Counted from the first letter of the stretch, positions 42,608 through 52,164 are shown. The stretch: 64,000 bases of DNA from Nodosilinea sp. E11 (GCF_032813545.1 NZ_CP136520.1:2846001-2910000); one strand, 5' to 3'. The notes: generated from the letters alone by a model not told the origin. Translations and numbers: made by a program.

Positions 42608-43330
42608 ATGGCCGACGAGCAATTTAGCCTGTTTACTGCTGGCAGCGGTGCCCCTGGTGCTACTGATATTTCCGCAGGGGCAACCAGCCCCAGTGCAGCC
42701 AATTTTGACGCCATACCCACCGACGCGTCAATTCCCATTGTGCCCGGTACCTACGACAATTTGGCCGACCTGGGTACCCACTGCCGGGGATGCGTGCGCT
42801 GCGGGCTAGCGGAAACTCGCACCCACGTCGTCGTCAGCCGAGGCAGCCCCACCGCCCCTGTGCTGATCATCGGCGAAGGCCCCGGCCAGCAAGAGGATGA
42901 ACAGGGCCTGCCCTTCGTGGGCAAATCGGGTCAGCTGCTAGAGAAAATTTTGGCCTCGGTGCGCTTTGACACGGAAAAAGATGTTTACATTTGCAACATT
43001 GTAAAGTGCCGCCCGCCTGAAAACCGGGTGCCGACCACCGCCGAAGTGACCGCCTGCAAAGGTTACCTACTTGAGCAGATTCGCTTGGTGGATCCAAAAA
43101 TTATTTTACTTACTGGGGCAACAGCCCTCAAGGCGTTGCTGGGGGTGAAGTCGGGCATCAGCAAGGTGCGCGGCCAGTGGATGGAGTGGGAAGGCCGACT
43201 GTGCATGCCCATCTTTCACCCAGCCTACCTGCTGCGCAACCCGTCGCGCGACAAGGGCAGCCCCAAATGGTTGATGTGGCAAGATATTCAGGCGGTGAAG
43301 GCGAAGGTTGAGGAGCTGACTAGTAGCTGA
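42608..43330 (+). CDS. Type-4 uracil-DNA glycosylase
   Basis: Family 4 UDGs excise uracil from DNA and carry a 4Fe-4S cluster. The core starts at about residue 45 with four cluster Cys: CRGCVRC, then IVKC and TACKG. Motif A is GEGPGQQEDEQGLPFVGKSG, and motif B is MPIFHPAYLLRNPS with the active-site His. The first 45 residues (GAPGATDISAGATSPSAANF) are variable and low-complexity, seen in cyanobacterial relatives. The length of 240 includes this extension. It is divergent from the S1-Tab2 unit. Confidence 0.93.
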   Translation: MADEQFSLFTAGSGAPGATDISAGATSPSAANFDAIPTDASIPIVPGTYDNLADLGTHCRGCVRCGLAETRTHVVVSRGSPTAPVLIIGEGPGQQEDEQGLPFVGKSGQLLEKILASVRFDTEKDVYICNIVKCRPPENRVPTTAEVTACKGYLLEQIRLVDPKIILLTGATALKALLGVKSGISKVRGQWMEWEGRLCMPIFHPAYLLRNPSRDKGSPKWLMWQDIQAVKAKVEELTSS

Positions 43331-43706
43331 AGGCAGCCGCTGCGCCAACCTAGAGTTGAGCCACGGTTTTGGCGTACTTAAAGAGCTAGGTCGCGATCGT
43401 AGAGTTGAGATTGGGCAATTAACAGCTAGCCAGTCCGTCATTCCCGTACAGAACCTGCCCCAGCGAAGGCGTGGGGTGGGGTTCCACAATGGAGTTTCTC
43501 TAGTTCTATTTCCACAGATTTTTCTGTTCAGCAATTCTGGATCCTGACTGGGCATCCGTCAGGTTCAGTACGGCTTTCTATACCCGGCAATTTGGTAATT
43601 TCTGACAGAATAGACGGGTGGCTGACAAGCCGTTAATGGCGTTGAAGTTTCTATGTACAACGGATAACTTGCCCGGCCCAGCCCCGCTTATAACAAGGAG
43701 ATTTAA
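43331..43706. other. Intergenic stretch, contains the promoter region of the phasin-like gene
   Basis: No gene was found in 376 bases. It lies between the UDG gene and the phasin-like gene. AAGGAG stands seven bases ahead of the ATG at 43707, and no terminator-like hairpin was noticed after the UDG gene. Confidence 0.4.
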
Positions 43707-44030
43707 ATGGATACTAACAACCTTTTGCGCCAGCTACTGATGATTGGCGTGGGCACTACCTCCCTGGTGGCAGAGCGGGTCAAGGTAGTGGCCGAAGAGT
43801 GGGTGCGCGAGGGTAAGTTTAACCCCGAGCAGGCGAGAACCCTGGTGGATGAGGTCATGACCCAACTCAATGAGGGCAACGGGGCGCTCGAAGATCAGTT
43901 TCAGCGGCTGTTTCGCAATACTTTACAAGACCTAGGCGTGCCCCGACAGGCTGAAATGGATGAGCTGCGCGGTCGACTCGATCGCCTAGAGCGTCAGGTG
44001 CGCGACCTGGAAAACCGCGCCTGGAAGTAG
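43707..44030 (+). CDS. Phasin-like small helical protein
   Basis: The 107-residue protein starts with a hydrophobic patch (LRQLLMIGVGTTSLVAERVKV) followed by EEWVREGKFNPEQARTLVDEVM and a C-terminal coiled coil (RLDRLERQVRDLENRAWK). This is the pattern of phasin-superfamily proteins, which coat polyhydroxyalkanoate granules or act as amphipathic helical bundles. No pha genes lie in the window, so a granule role is not shown. The start is firm because AAGGAG precedes it by seven bases. Confidence 0.75.
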   Translation: MDTNNLLRQLLMIGVGTTSLVAERVKVVAEEWVREGKFNPEQARTLVDEVMTQLNEGNGALEDQFQRLFRNTLQDLGVPRQAEMDELRGRLDRLERQVRDLENRAWK

Positions 44031-44125
44031 GCTAGCGTTGAGTCTAGCTATCTGTATCGCAACCGCCGATATTGGCTAGAAAATAGCCGTAGAGTAAAAC
44101 CAGGTTTTTCTCAGGCAAGCGAGCG

Positions 44126-44794
44126 GTGCGCATTTTTCTAGACTTTATGGTGGGCAGCCTGGCGGCGCTGTTTCCGGTGGTAGACCCCATTGGGGGTGTG
44201 CCCATCTTTTTGGTACTGACTACGGGCATACCCGCTAGCCTACGCAATCGCTACGCTCTGCACATAGCTCGTAACGTAGTCGTGCTGCTGATTGCCAGCG
44301 TGTTGGTAGGGGGCAGTGTGCTGCGGTTTTTTGGCGTGTCGCTGGCGGTGGTGCGCATTGCGGGAGGTATTGTCGTGTTCCATGCCGCCTGGAAAGCGAT
44401 GAACTCTGACCCCAAGCTCAACGAGGTGGATAATCAGGATGTCGCTCACCGCCTCGACGAGCACAAAGATATTTCGTTCATGCCCATGACTATTCCTCTG
44501 CTGGCGGGGCCGGGGGCGATCGCGGTGGCTCTGGGCCTCGCCGCCCAAGCCGGGGGCGATTTGTCGGTGTCTACGGCAATGAATTTGCTGGCGATCGCCG
44601 CTGCGATCGGGCTGATTGGGCTGGTGATTTACCTGTCGCTACGATCATCGACACTGCTGCTTAAAGCCTTAGGGGCCAGCGGTATTCAAGCGATGAGCCG
44701 GTTGCTGGGGTTATTTGTGATGGCGATCGGGGTGCAGCTCATTCTCAATGGCTTGGCCGATTGGTTGGCTTCTATCCATCTCATTCGTCTCTAA
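44126..44794 (+). CDS. MarC-family membrane protein
   Basis: The 222-residue protein has six membrane helices and the MarC signature LFPVVDPIGGVPIFLVLT near the start and SFMPMTIPLLAGPGAIAVAL in the middle. The start codon is GTG. MarC proteins are distant relatives of LysE-type transporters, and members have been proposed to move amino acids, but the substrate is not established. The loop MNSDPKLNEVDNQDVAHRLD is polar and cytoplasmic. A single gene, following the phasin-like gene by 95 bases. Confidence 0.9.
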   Translation: MRIFLDFMVGSLAALFPVVDPIGGVPIFLVLTTGIPASLRNRYALHIARNVVVLLIASVLVGGSVLRFFGVSLAVVRIAGGIVVFHAAWKAMNSDPKLNEVDNQDVAHRLDEHKDISFMPMTIPLLAGPGAIAVALGLAAQAGGDLSVSTAMNLLAIAAAIGLIGLVIYLSLRSSTLLLKALGASGIQAMSRLLGLFVMAIGVQLILNGLADWLASIHLIRL

Positions 44795-45066
44795 TTTAAA
44801 GATGCTGATTTTAAAGATACTGAGAGAGGTAGCAAACCTGGTTAACCACTCCATACTTTTGCTTTAGACTTGGGGGGTTCCTGAAGATAGTGGTCACCTG
44901 GTTTTACTGATTCGGCAATCGAAGTTGAGGATAGACGGGGTTGACGACAGACCAATGCCCGCGACCGAGCAGCATTAGCCGCGTTCGCTATTGTTCTGTA
45001 TATTTTGCAACGCTTTATCTGGCGATGCGGCGTTAACCACCAGACCTCTCAGGGAACCCTTGACCC

Positions 45067-45762
45067 ATGAGCTACCCGAGCTTCCACAGCTTTATTAAAC
45101 TACTGCGCAGCCTGCTCAAGCGCAGACAGCCCTGGCTGTTTGAAGAATCTATTTTTTTGGCCGATCTGTGCCTAGCCTACGGCACGATTGCTGGGTTAAA
45201 CGATCGCGACAAAAAAACTCTTTTCTTGGCAGCCCATTTCAAAAACTTAGGCGCTATTTATCTCGACGATCAAAATCTCAGGCAAGAGTACCTTGATCAC
45301 AGCGAAGCCGTTGCTCAAATGGAGGTGCTGTTTAATGCCAGCGCCGAACTGGCTAAGGATGCTGGCCTCACAGAAGTGGCTGACGTGCTAGAGCAGTATC
45401 ATCTGCGGGCGATTCCGCCCAATGCGTTGGCCCGCATTTTTCAGGTGTTAAACGCCTGGGTATCCTGTCGGCAGCGGAAGGGGTGGCGCAGTTCGATGAG
45501 CGATAAAGAAGCCCTGATTATTCTCAAGCAGCGGGCCGAAATGCAGTGGTCTGACCCCAAAGTGGTGTTTCACTTTATTGAGCATCTCTGTCGCTACTCG
45601 TCGCGACCCGAACGGCGCAAAGCCTGTAGCGTTAACGGGTTTGAGGTTCCCCCCCAAGTGCCCCAGGTCAAAGAATATAGCTTTGATACGCTAGAAGACC
45701 AGTTTCAGTATGAGATAGACACAGAACCCGCTAGCACCTCTGGCCTGACTGGCAGTTTCTAG
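45067..45762 (+). CDS. HD-GYP-like protein without the metal-binding residues
   Basis: The 231-residue protein follows the helix order of HD-GYP domains: FEESIFLADLCLAYGTIAGL, LFLAAHFKNLGAIYLDD and IPPNALARIFQVLNAWVSC, then WRSSMSDKEALIILKQRAEM. Where active members have HD (of LLHDIGK) this one has FKNLG, and HHE and GYP are missing. It therefore cannot hydrolyse cyclic di-GMP and is a degenerate receptor or scaffold, if functional. The C-terminal 50 residues are polar. The upstream spacer has no motif that I can name. Confidence 0.7.
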   Translation: MSYPSFHSFIKLLRSLLKRRQPWLFEESIFLADLCLAYGTIAGLNDRDKKTLFLAAHFKNLGAIYLDDQNLRQEYLDHSEAVAQMEVLFNASAELAKDAGLTEVADVLEQYHLRAIPPNALARIFQVLNAWVSCRQRKGWRSSMSDKEALIILKQRAEMQWSDPKVVFHFIEHLCRYSSRPERRKACSVNGFEVPPQVPQVKEYSFDTLEDQFQYEIDTEPASTSGLTGSF

Positions 45763-46018
45763 GTTTGCCGTTGCCTCGGCGGCAGAGCCTATACACCCGT
45801 ATCGCTCCTCAAGAGCACGCAGGCGTGCCGATAACCCACAGGGGGATGGCCAGAGAAAGCGCAAGGGGATACAGTTGGGAAGGTGCAGCGATCGCCTCAA
45901 GGTTCAGCGATTGCTCAGCGCCACACCTCTCTTTGCAGGGGTAAGCAGGTTAGGCGGCAATGAGCAGAGTAATTCTGCCGTAGTTTTTTAGTTCGACAAC
46001 AGCTACCAAGGGTTTGTT

Positions 46019-46495
46019 ATGGCTAACGAGACAATGGATATGGAACTGTCTTACGCCAGCTCACTATCTGAGGATGGCTTGGAGACAGCGACTTACCTAG
46101 AAACCATTGAGGCGGTGATTACCAGCCTCGATCAGGGCGATGGGGCAATGGTGAGCCAGACTACCGAGGGCCATCTGTGGCGGTTTAAGTATGGCAGCGT
46201 AGAGGTATATGTGCAGCTAACCGGCGAAACCGAAGCCGATACCCTCACAGCTTGGTCACCCGTGCTGACGCTGCCCGCCAAAAACGAATCTCAGCTCATG
46301 AAGCTATTGCTTGAGAAAAACTGTAACGAAACCCTAGAAGCCCGCTTTGGTATCTCTGGCAACCAAGTGCTGGTGATTTCGAGCCGCATTCTCAAAGATA
46401 TTTCTGCCGCCGAAATTTCTCGGCTACTGACGATTGTAGCTACCATCGCTGACGACTCCGATGAAGCCCTTGTGGCAGAATTTGGCATGGGTTAG
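46019..46495 (+). CDS. YbjN-domain protein
   Basis: The 158-residue protein has an acidic N terminus and the YbjN/type III chaperone-like fold, with ETIEAVITSLDQGDGAMVSQ, TAWSPVLTLPAKNESQLMKLL and GISGNQVLVISSRILKDISA. Proteins of this group are thought to act as chaperones or stress-response factors in the cytosol; in cyanobacteria they are uncharacterised. It is a single gene, converging with the M50 protease gene, with a hairpin between. Confidence 0.8.
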   Translation: MANETMDMELSYASSLSEDGLETATYLETIEAVITSLDQGDGAMVSQTTEGHLWRFKYGSVEVYVQLTGETEADTLTAWSPVLTLPAKNESQLMKLLLEKNCNETLEARFGISGNQVLVISSRILKDISAAEISRLLTIVATIADDSDEALVAEFGMG

Positions 46496-46514
46496 GCGGG
46501 GTCTTAAGGAGCAG

Positions 46515-46549
46515 GTGTAGGGCCTGGGGGTCAAAAGACGGCCCTACAC
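46515..46549. terminator. Hairpin between convergent genes, likely bidirectional terminator
   Basis: GTGTAGGGCC at 46515-46524 pairs with GGCCCTACAC at 46540-46549, a ten-base stem with a 15-base loop, in the gap between the YbjN and M50 protease genes. T-runs are weak. Confidence 0.55.
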
Positions 46550-46560
46550 GATAGTTCTCC

Positions 46561-47772
46561 TTATGCGTTCGCTTCTTCAAGCACCGATTTTGCGATCGAG
46601 GGCAGCTGCAACCCCGGCGGGTACTGGCCTTCTTCTTTAATCTGCTGAATCATGGCGGGGGAAACCCGTAGACCCAGACGATCGGCGATCGCCCGCACCA
46701 CATCGCCTCGATCAAGGGTGCCAGCGACGGCATCGGCGGGGGTCAGCACCGTTAGCCGAGGCAACTGAAGCGCTTCGAGCTGGTCAATAGCAGCGGTTAG
46801 GGGCGTGCTCTCTCGCACAGAGGGAAGCTCTAGCAGGGGCTTAGCGATGTGGCTGAGAGGTAGGGTTTCCCACTGACTGCGCTCGATCGCCCGCATATCG
46901 TCAATGCTAACTAGCCCGCGGTAGCGCCCATCGGAAGCGGCAAAGTAGGCGGGAGGACGGTTTTCGTCGAGCAGGTAGGTGTCGGCAAACTGCCGGAGCG
47001 ACATCGTAGCGTCTACCACCTTAAAGTCGCGGGCCAGAGCATCGCCTGCGGTGAGGGCCAGCATGGCCTCTTGCAGGTTGGTCACCTGGTTGTAGGCAGC
47101 CGCGTTGCGCAGGGCAAACCAACCGATGGCGGCGATCCAAAAGCCAGAGAAGGCCTGGTAGACCAGAGCCATGACTAAACCAAAGGTAATTGCTACCCAT
47201 CCCAATAGCTGGCCCGATCGCGCGGCCCAGCGAATGCCTTTGATACGGCTATCGGTTGCCTTCCATACCAGGGCTTTGAGCACCTGGCCGCCGTCGAGGG
47301 GCAGGCCAGGAATCATATTGAACAGCGTCAGCACCAGGTTAATCTGAGCGACGCTACCGGTAATGATTGATATAGGCGTGGGCAGGGCTGGAATTTGGGA
47401 GAAGGCCGTTAGCAACAGAAACAGGCCAAAACTCACCAAAGGACCAGCGATCGCCACCTTGAGCGCATCTTCGGGAGTTTTTGACTCTTTGTCGATAGAG
47501 GCAATGCCGCCAAACAGAAACAGCGTAATTGAGTTAACCGCGATGCCCTGACCCTTAGCCGCAAGGCTGTGGCCCAGTTCGTGCAACAGCACCGAGGCAA
47601 ACAATAGCAGCGCCAGGGCAAACCCCATCACCCAGGCTAAGCTGCCCCAGGCCGAGTGCCAGCTAGGCTCTAGACCATAGGACACCGTCACCAGCAGCAA
47701 AATGATAAACCAAGAGCTATCGATAAATAGGGGAATGCCTAAGATAGCCCCAATACGCCAGCTGGATTGCAT
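46561..47772 (-). CDS. Site-2-protease-family membrane metalloprotease with CBS domains (M50)
   Basis: The 403-residue protein starts with membrane helices, then the zinc motif LLHELGHSLAAKGQG, further helices with GLPLDGGQVLKALVW, where the Asp is the third zinc ligand, and a C-terminal CBS pair (about 240-370; DRGDVVRAIADRLGL at its end). M50 proteases of this group (Rip/SpoIVFB-like) cut membrane-bound regulators inside the bilayer, and the CBS pair may sense adenosyl nucleotides. The start at 47772 gives MQSSWRIGAILGIPLF, the standard opening of this group. Confidence 0.93.
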   Translation of the reverse strand: MQSSWRIGAILGIPLFIDSSWFIILLLVTVSYGLEPSWHSAWGSLAWVMGFALALLLFASVLLHELGHSLAAKGQGIAVNSITLFLFGGIASIDKESKTPEDALKVAIAGPLVSFGLFLLLTAFSQIPALPTPISIITGSVAQINLVLTLFNMIPGLPLDGGQVLKALVWKATDSRIKGIRWAARSGQLLGWVAITFGLVMALVYQAFSGFWIAAIGWFALRNAAAYNQVTNLQEAMLALTAGDALARDFKVVDATMSLRQFADTYLLDENRPPAYFAASDGRYRGLVSIDDMRAIERSQWETLPLSHIAKPLLELPSVRESTPLTAAIDQLEALQLPRLTVLTPADAVAGTLDRGDVVRAIADRLGLRVSPAMIQQIKEEGQYPPGLQLPSIAKSVLEEANA

Positions 47773-47898
47773 CGCCCTAACCTCTTAACGCCAACCCAGA
47801 CCCTTAGCCACACCCATTAGTTGGGGGCTTAGGTCTGGGATATGGTCTTATTCTATCAATCGGCCCAATAACTCGCCGGAGACCGGGTTACAGAAACG

Positions 47899-48171
47899 CT
47901 ACAGTAGCCCGGCGTTACCCATGCCTAGGATCATGCCTGCCCCTAAAATGTGGCCAAAGCTGGCGATCGCCAGCAGCTCAGGTAGACCAAAGCCTTCAAA
48001 CAACATCGGTAAGCCCACGGGTAGTGCTGGTCCTGCCCCAGGCTTGCGAATGGCATATTTGCCAATGGCCAGCACAAACAGGTTGCAGGTAATCATGATC
48101 AGCGCTACTTTGTACGACCACTCGGGGGTGGTAGGCACGGTGTAGGCAGCAAGCAGGTTAGAAAGCAGCAA
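47899..48171 (-). CDS. psaK: Photosystem I reaction centre subunit PsaK
   Basis: PsaK is a two-helix thylakoid protein on the PSI periphery that links to accessory antennae. The 90-residue frame starts with TTG at 48171, preceded by GGAG, and shows the first helix (WSYKVALIMITCNLFVLAI), the positive loop (GKYAIRKPGAGPALP) and the second helix (LLAIASFGHILGAGMILGM). The length fits. A TATAAT on the minus strand lies at 48277-48282, about 105 bases before the start. Divergent from trpF. Confidence 0.9.
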   Translation of the reverse strand: MLLSNLLAAYTVPTTPEWSYKVALIMITCNLFVLAIGKYAIRKPGAGPALPVGLPMLFEGFGLPELLAIASFGHILGAGMILGMGNAGLL

Positions 48172-48276
48172 TGTTATTTCTCCGCTAGAGGTCTAAAATT
48201 GGGGCTTGAGAAACAGAATTTAAAGCGATCGCCCCGCGCACGGTCTAGGCCATGGTGGGCATTCGGCTATGGTTGG

Positions 48277-48282
48277 ATTATA
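48277..48282 (-). promoter_or_regulatory. Possible -10 element of psaK
   Basis: TATAAT on the minus strand, with TTGGGG 17 bases upstream of it. A transcript from here would have a leader of about 100 bases, common for photosystem genes. Confidence 0.45.
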
Positions 48283-48327
48283 AAAATCTGACGGCACCCC
48301 CCCAACGGAATGTTTAATAGAGTTAAC

Positions 48328-48987
48328 ATGCGGGTCAAGATTTGTGGCATTACCCAGGCGGAGCAGGCGATCGCGATCGCCCGCCACGGGGCTACGCATC
48401 TGGGTTTTATCTGCGTACCCCAGTCGCCTCGCTACCTGGCCCCCGCCGCTCTAGCAGACATTACTCAAGCGCTCGATGCGGCTGGAGTGGTGACCAAAAC
48501 CGTCGGCGTGTTTGCCGATGCGTCCCTAGCAGACATAGGCGCGATCGCCCGTCAAGCCAACCTCAGCCACCTTCAGCTCCACGGTCAAGAAACCCTAGAG
48601 CAGTGCCAACAACTACTGGCCGAACTACCTGGCATCTTCCTGATCAAAGCAATTCGCGTACGCACCACCGCCGACCTAGCAAGGGCCGAAACCTATGCCC
48701 CCTATGTCGATGCGCTGCTGCTCGATGCCTACCATCCCGACCAGCTGGGCGGCACGGGGCTAACCCTAGATTGGGATGCTCTGGTGTCGTTTAGACCCGC
48801 CTGCCCCTGGATGCTGGCAGGCGGGCTCACTCCTGAGAATATCTCCACGGCGCTCTCGACCCTCAAACCTGACGGCATTGACCTCTCTAGTGGGGTAGAG
48901 CAGAGTCCTGGCGTGAAAGATCTGGCTTTGGTACAACACCTGTTTGAGCAATTACAGCCCTGGCTACACCTTCAGGTTGAGAAGTAG
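48328..48987 (+). CDS. trpF: Phosphoribosylanthranilate isomerase
   Basis: TrpF isomerises PRA to CdRP in tryptophan synthesis. I start at the ATG at 48328 (MRVKICGITQAEQA), because the catalytic Cys motif VKICGIT stands near the N terminus in the family; an in-frame ATG at 48310 is possible. The rest shows GFICVPQSPRYLAP, LHGQE, LLLDAYHPDQLGGTGLTLDW and LAGGLTPEN. About 219 residues, a normal length for a single-domain TrpF. No other trp gene is adjacent. Confidence 0.93.
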   Translation: MRVKICGITQAEQAIAIARHGATHLGFICVPQSPRYLAPAALADITQALDAAGVVTKTVGVFADASLADIGAIARQANLSHLQLHGQETLEQCQQLLAELPGIFLIKAIRVRTTADLARAETYAPYVDALLLDAYHPDQLGGTGLTLDWDALVSFRPACPWMLAGGLTPENISTALSTLKPDGIDLSSGVEQSPGVKDLALVQHLFEQLQPWLHLQVEK

Positions 48988-48999
48988 GGTGACCGCTGA

Positions 49000-49018
49000 T
49001 GGGCAGTGCCCACCCTAC
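49000..49018. repeat. Dispersed repeat core, copy 2
   Basis: TGGGCAGTGCCCACCCTAC, the palindromic core of the 33-bp unit seen at 3688 and 61987, between the convergent trpF and nblS genes. Confidence 0.7.
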
Positions 49019-49044
49019 AAGGCTACAAAGCCTAGGCAAATCGT

Positions 49045-51054
49045 TTAATCAGGCTTGGGAGCGATCAGCGAAGCATCCGTAGGCGCAGGGCTGATGGCAG
49101 CGATCGCTAAATCTTTGCCGCCGTCGCTATGGGTGGTATCTTGAGCCAACACTTCGATCGCATCGGACTGATAGGCCGCCACATCAAACCAGAAAGTGGT
49201 ACCAACACCCACCTCGCTGACCAGATGCACCTGGCTGCTGTGCTTTTCGATAATGTTTTTGACAATAGAGAGCCCCAGGCCAGTGCCTTCTAAGGTATGG
49301 ACGCGGTTTTCGACCCGAAAGAAGCGATCGAAAATAGCCTGCTGATCTTCAGGGGCAATGCCAATGCCAGTGTCAGAAATTTCTATCCGAATATAGCCAG
49401 ACTGACCAGGGTCTTCGCTGGGAGAAACAATTTGATGCGCCCTCAACATCACTTGACCACCGGGTTCAGTAAACTTCAAAGCGTTGCCCACTAGGTTACT
49501 GAACACTTGCAACAGCAAATCATAGTTGCCCATGGCCGGGGGCAAGTTAGGTTCTACGTCTTGCAAAAGCTCAATCTGTTTATCGCGGGCATTGAGCCGG
49601 TGGGTACGCAGGGTCTGCTCAATGGGCTGCACAATATCGACCGCTTCGATCTGGTACTGGCGACTCGACTCTAGGCGCGACAGGTCGAGCACATCGTTGA
49701 CCAGGCGGGTAAGGCGATCGGTTTCGTGGTTGGCGGTTTCGAGAAATTCTTTGCGCTCGCCATCGCTCAAGTCTTCGCCGTACTCGTGCAGGGTTTCGAT
49801 GAAGGACTTGATATTGAACAGCGGCGTACGCAGCTCGTGGGAAACGTTGCTAATAAACTGAGCTTTAGCCTCGTTCAGGGCCACCTCACGGGTAATATCT
49901 TGCACCGTAATCGCTAAACCCTTAACGTTCTCTTTGGCCTGGTCAAGCACAGTGTTGAGCAAAATCCGCAGGGTGCGATGGCTGGGCTCGGTGATCGGCA
50001 CTCGAAATTCCATGGCCTCGGCCTCACCTTTGACCGCTTTAAACAAAGGGCGAGTTAGCTGTACTCGCACCGGACTGGGAAAATGCTCCAAAATATTACG
50101 GCCATCTAGAATCTGATCATCCCATCCAAAGATGCGGCGGGCGGTGGGGTTGACCAACACAGCGTGCATGTCGCTGTCGAGCAGAATAGCGCCGTCAGCG
50201 ATGGTTGAGACTAAGGTTTCAAGCTTCGCCTTTTCGGCGGTAAGTTCCTCAATGTTTTGCTCTTCATAGCTTTCTAGGCGCTCGGCCATGTCGTTGAAGC
50301 TATAGATAAGCTCCCCCAGTTCGCCGCCCAGGGGCAGGTCAATGCGCTGATTGAAGTTGCCAGCGGCAATATTTTTCACCCCCAGCACCAGTTCTTTAAT
50401 CGGTTGGGTAATCGTGAGGGCGTTAAACACCGCGCCTAAAATCACCATCACCCAGATTGAGACAAACACGGCAATGGTAACGTCGCGCGTCAGGTGCGAC
50501 GAGGCCACCACGGTGGGGTTGGGGTTAATGCCCAAGGCCAGCACACCCAGGTGAGTGCCGTTGTAGTTGAGCGGCACAAACACATCAGTGACTTCACCAG
50601 CGGGGGTAACATGCTGACGCACCAGGGGGCGATCGGTGTTTTGGGCATAGCCCTCAGGCAGCTGCATCCGCCGTCTAAGAGAGAGCGAGTTTTGCACTGC
50701 CGATTCAGAGAAGGGAATGCCAAAGAAAATGTCGCCATTTTCGTCGGCGTAGAGCATGTAACGCACGCTAGAGGTGCTCTGGTAAAAGCTGTAGGAAAAC
50801 CGGGCCAATTCGGTGCGATCGGCCTCGTTGACCAGGGGGGCGACGTTGGCAGCCAGCAACAACCCCAGATCACGAGCAAAACGGGTGTCGTTGAGGCGAG
50901 CATCCATTTGGATGGTGTTGACAGCCCAAAAGGTGAGCGCACTGGTAATCATCGACACCACTAACGTTGCCCCGGCCATGAGCCGAGTCTGTAGAGTGAA
51001 GTCGCCCCACCAGCGCAGGAAGATATCACGGATTTTAGCCAGGAGCCTGATCAA
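49045..51054 (-). CDS. nblS: NblS/Hik33-type sensor histidine kinase
   Basis: NblS (Hik33, DspA) is the essential cyanobacterial sensor that phosphorylates RpaB and controls responses to high light, cold and nutrient stress. The 669-residue protein has helix 1 near residue 27-50, a periplasmic domain and helix 2 near residue 195. A HAMP (TITQPIKELVLGVKNIAAGN) and a PAS domain (GAILLDSDMHAVLVNPTARR) follow. The H-box is ISNVSHELRTPL, and the ATPase motifs are ISDTGIGIAPED and GTGLGLSIV. It fits the size of orthologues. An HLR1 site, the target of its partner, occurs in this window at 7294. Confidence 0.93.
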   Translation of the reverse strand: MIRLLAKIRDIFLRWWGDFTLQTRLMAGATLVVSMITSALTFWAVNTIQMDARLNDTRFARDLGLLLAANVAPLVNEADRTELARFSYSFYQSTSSVRYMLYADENGDIFFGIPFSESAVQNSLSLRRRMQLPEGYAQNTDRPLVRQHVTPAGEVTDVFVPLNYNGTHLGVLALGINPNPTVVASSHLTRDVTIAVFVSIWVMVILGAVFNALTITQPIKELVLGVKNIAAGNFNQRIDLPLGGELGELIYSFNDMAERLESYEEQNIEELTAEKAKLETLVSTIADGAILLDSDMHAVLVNPTARRIFGWDDQILDGRNILEHFPSPVRVQLTRPLFKAVKGEAEAMEFRVPITEPSHRTLRILLNTVLDQAKENVKGLAITVQDITREVALNEAKAQFISNVSHELRTPLFNIKSFIETLHEYGEDLSDGERKEFLETANHETDRLTRLVNDVLDLSRLESSRQYQIEAVDIVQPIEQTLRTHRLNARDKQIELLQDVEPNLPPAMGNYDLLLQVFSNLVGNALKFTEPGGQVMLRAHQIVSPSEDPGQSGYIRIEISDTGIGIAPEDQQAIFDRFFRVENRVHTLEGTGLGLSIVKNIIEKHSSQVHLVSEVGVGTTFWFDVAAYQSDAIEVLAQDTTHSDGGKDLAIAAISPAPTDASLIAPKPD

Positions 51055-51123
51055 CGGGATGGTAATACCAAAGGGTAAATTCAGCCTTTATTCTGGCATG
51101 TTCTTTACATCTTAGCCTTGCTC

Positions 51124-51468
51124 TCAGCCGTCAAACAGAGTTTCAAACTCGTGGCGGAGGCTGTCGTAGTTGACGACGCGGGCCACAATTAGGTTTTGGC
51201 TGCCCTCGGCGGTGGCAAACTGCTGCTTCCAATGGCGCACATCTTTCTCTTGGTTCAGCCAGAAGGCAACGATGGTGCTGACGATCGCATCCCAATCCCA
51301 ATCGGGCTTGCGGTGCACCACCTCGGTGGCTTCAATAAAGGCATCAAGGGTGCAGCAGTAGCTGCCCAGATAGGCCTGGCTGCGATCGCGCGTTGTTTCT
51401 ACCTGCTGCTGGTGGTTGAAGAATTGCAGCACCGGGGCAATGCCAATGATGTCAAAGCTATAGCTCAT
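51124..51468 (-). CDS. Conserved hypothetical cyanobacterial protein
   Basis: I start at the ATG at 51468 (MSYSFDIIGIAPVLQFF), because the 12 preceding codons look random. The 114-residue product is soluble, with many aromatic residues (RKPDWDWDAIVSTIVAFWLN, VRHWKQQFATAEGSQNLIVA). No domain is known to me. It sits upstream of nblS on the same strand with about 70 bases between, so a shared transcript is possible. The match to other cyanobacterial proteins is an impression, not a search result. Confidence 0.65.
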   Translation of the reverse strand: MSYSFDIIGIAPVLQFFNHQQQVETTRDRSQAYLGSYCCTLDAFIEATEVVHRKPDWDWDAIVSTIVAFWLNQEKDVRHWKQQFATAEGSQNLIVARVVNYDSLRHEFETLFDG

Positions 51469-52125
51469 GGTTAAACGGGGAATAAAAACGAGGTTTACAG
51501 ACAACTCGCTCCACCGCTGGCGACAGGCCTATCAGCCAAAAACTGCCCTGTTTATAGACCAGAGCGACAACGGAGCAGCGGAAATCTGCCCCGTCAGGCG
51601 ACCATAGATTGGGGAAAAGCCGGTAGGACTGGGCTGAAATCGGTGACGAATCACGTTCAGAGTCGATGGAGACGCAAGTTAGTGAATAGTTTAGACAGTT
51701 CACTCTGTAGCGTTGTTCGCCCGCAACGGTTTTTGACGATTTTCTCAAGATAGACGCGTTGTTGCCATCAAAGGCACTACCGCCGGTTAGAGATCACCGA
51801 CATCCCTCAGGGCCATTCTGTAACCACTCTGAATTCGCCCTTTAGCATTAACCTTGAGGCCGTTCATTTTGTTGATGAGTCGTTCTATTCACGCTGCATC
51901 TACACCCTGGAGATAGCGATGCAGCCAACCGTTATAGCATTGGCTAACGGAGCCTTGTAAGTGACAGGCGTCACATTTGGCCAAACTCTTGGCGACGGCT
52001 ACCCTTTGACCAACCTGCCATGAAGATGCCGAGGCAAGCGTGACGAATCGATGGCCTTTGGGGCATTCTAGGTACAGATACGGCGGCCTTCGCGCAACCT
52101 ATAGCGAACTCTTTATACTAAACAG

Positions 52126-52149
52126 CCCCCGGTGCCTTGGCATCGGGGG
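52126..52149 (-). terminator. Hairpin downstream of ahcY
   Basis: CCCCCGGTGCC and GGCATCGGGGG pair except at one position. On the minus strand it follows ahcY by about 70 bases and is followed by GTTTAGT. Confidence 0.5.
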
Positions 52150-52164
52150 TTATTTAATAGAAGT

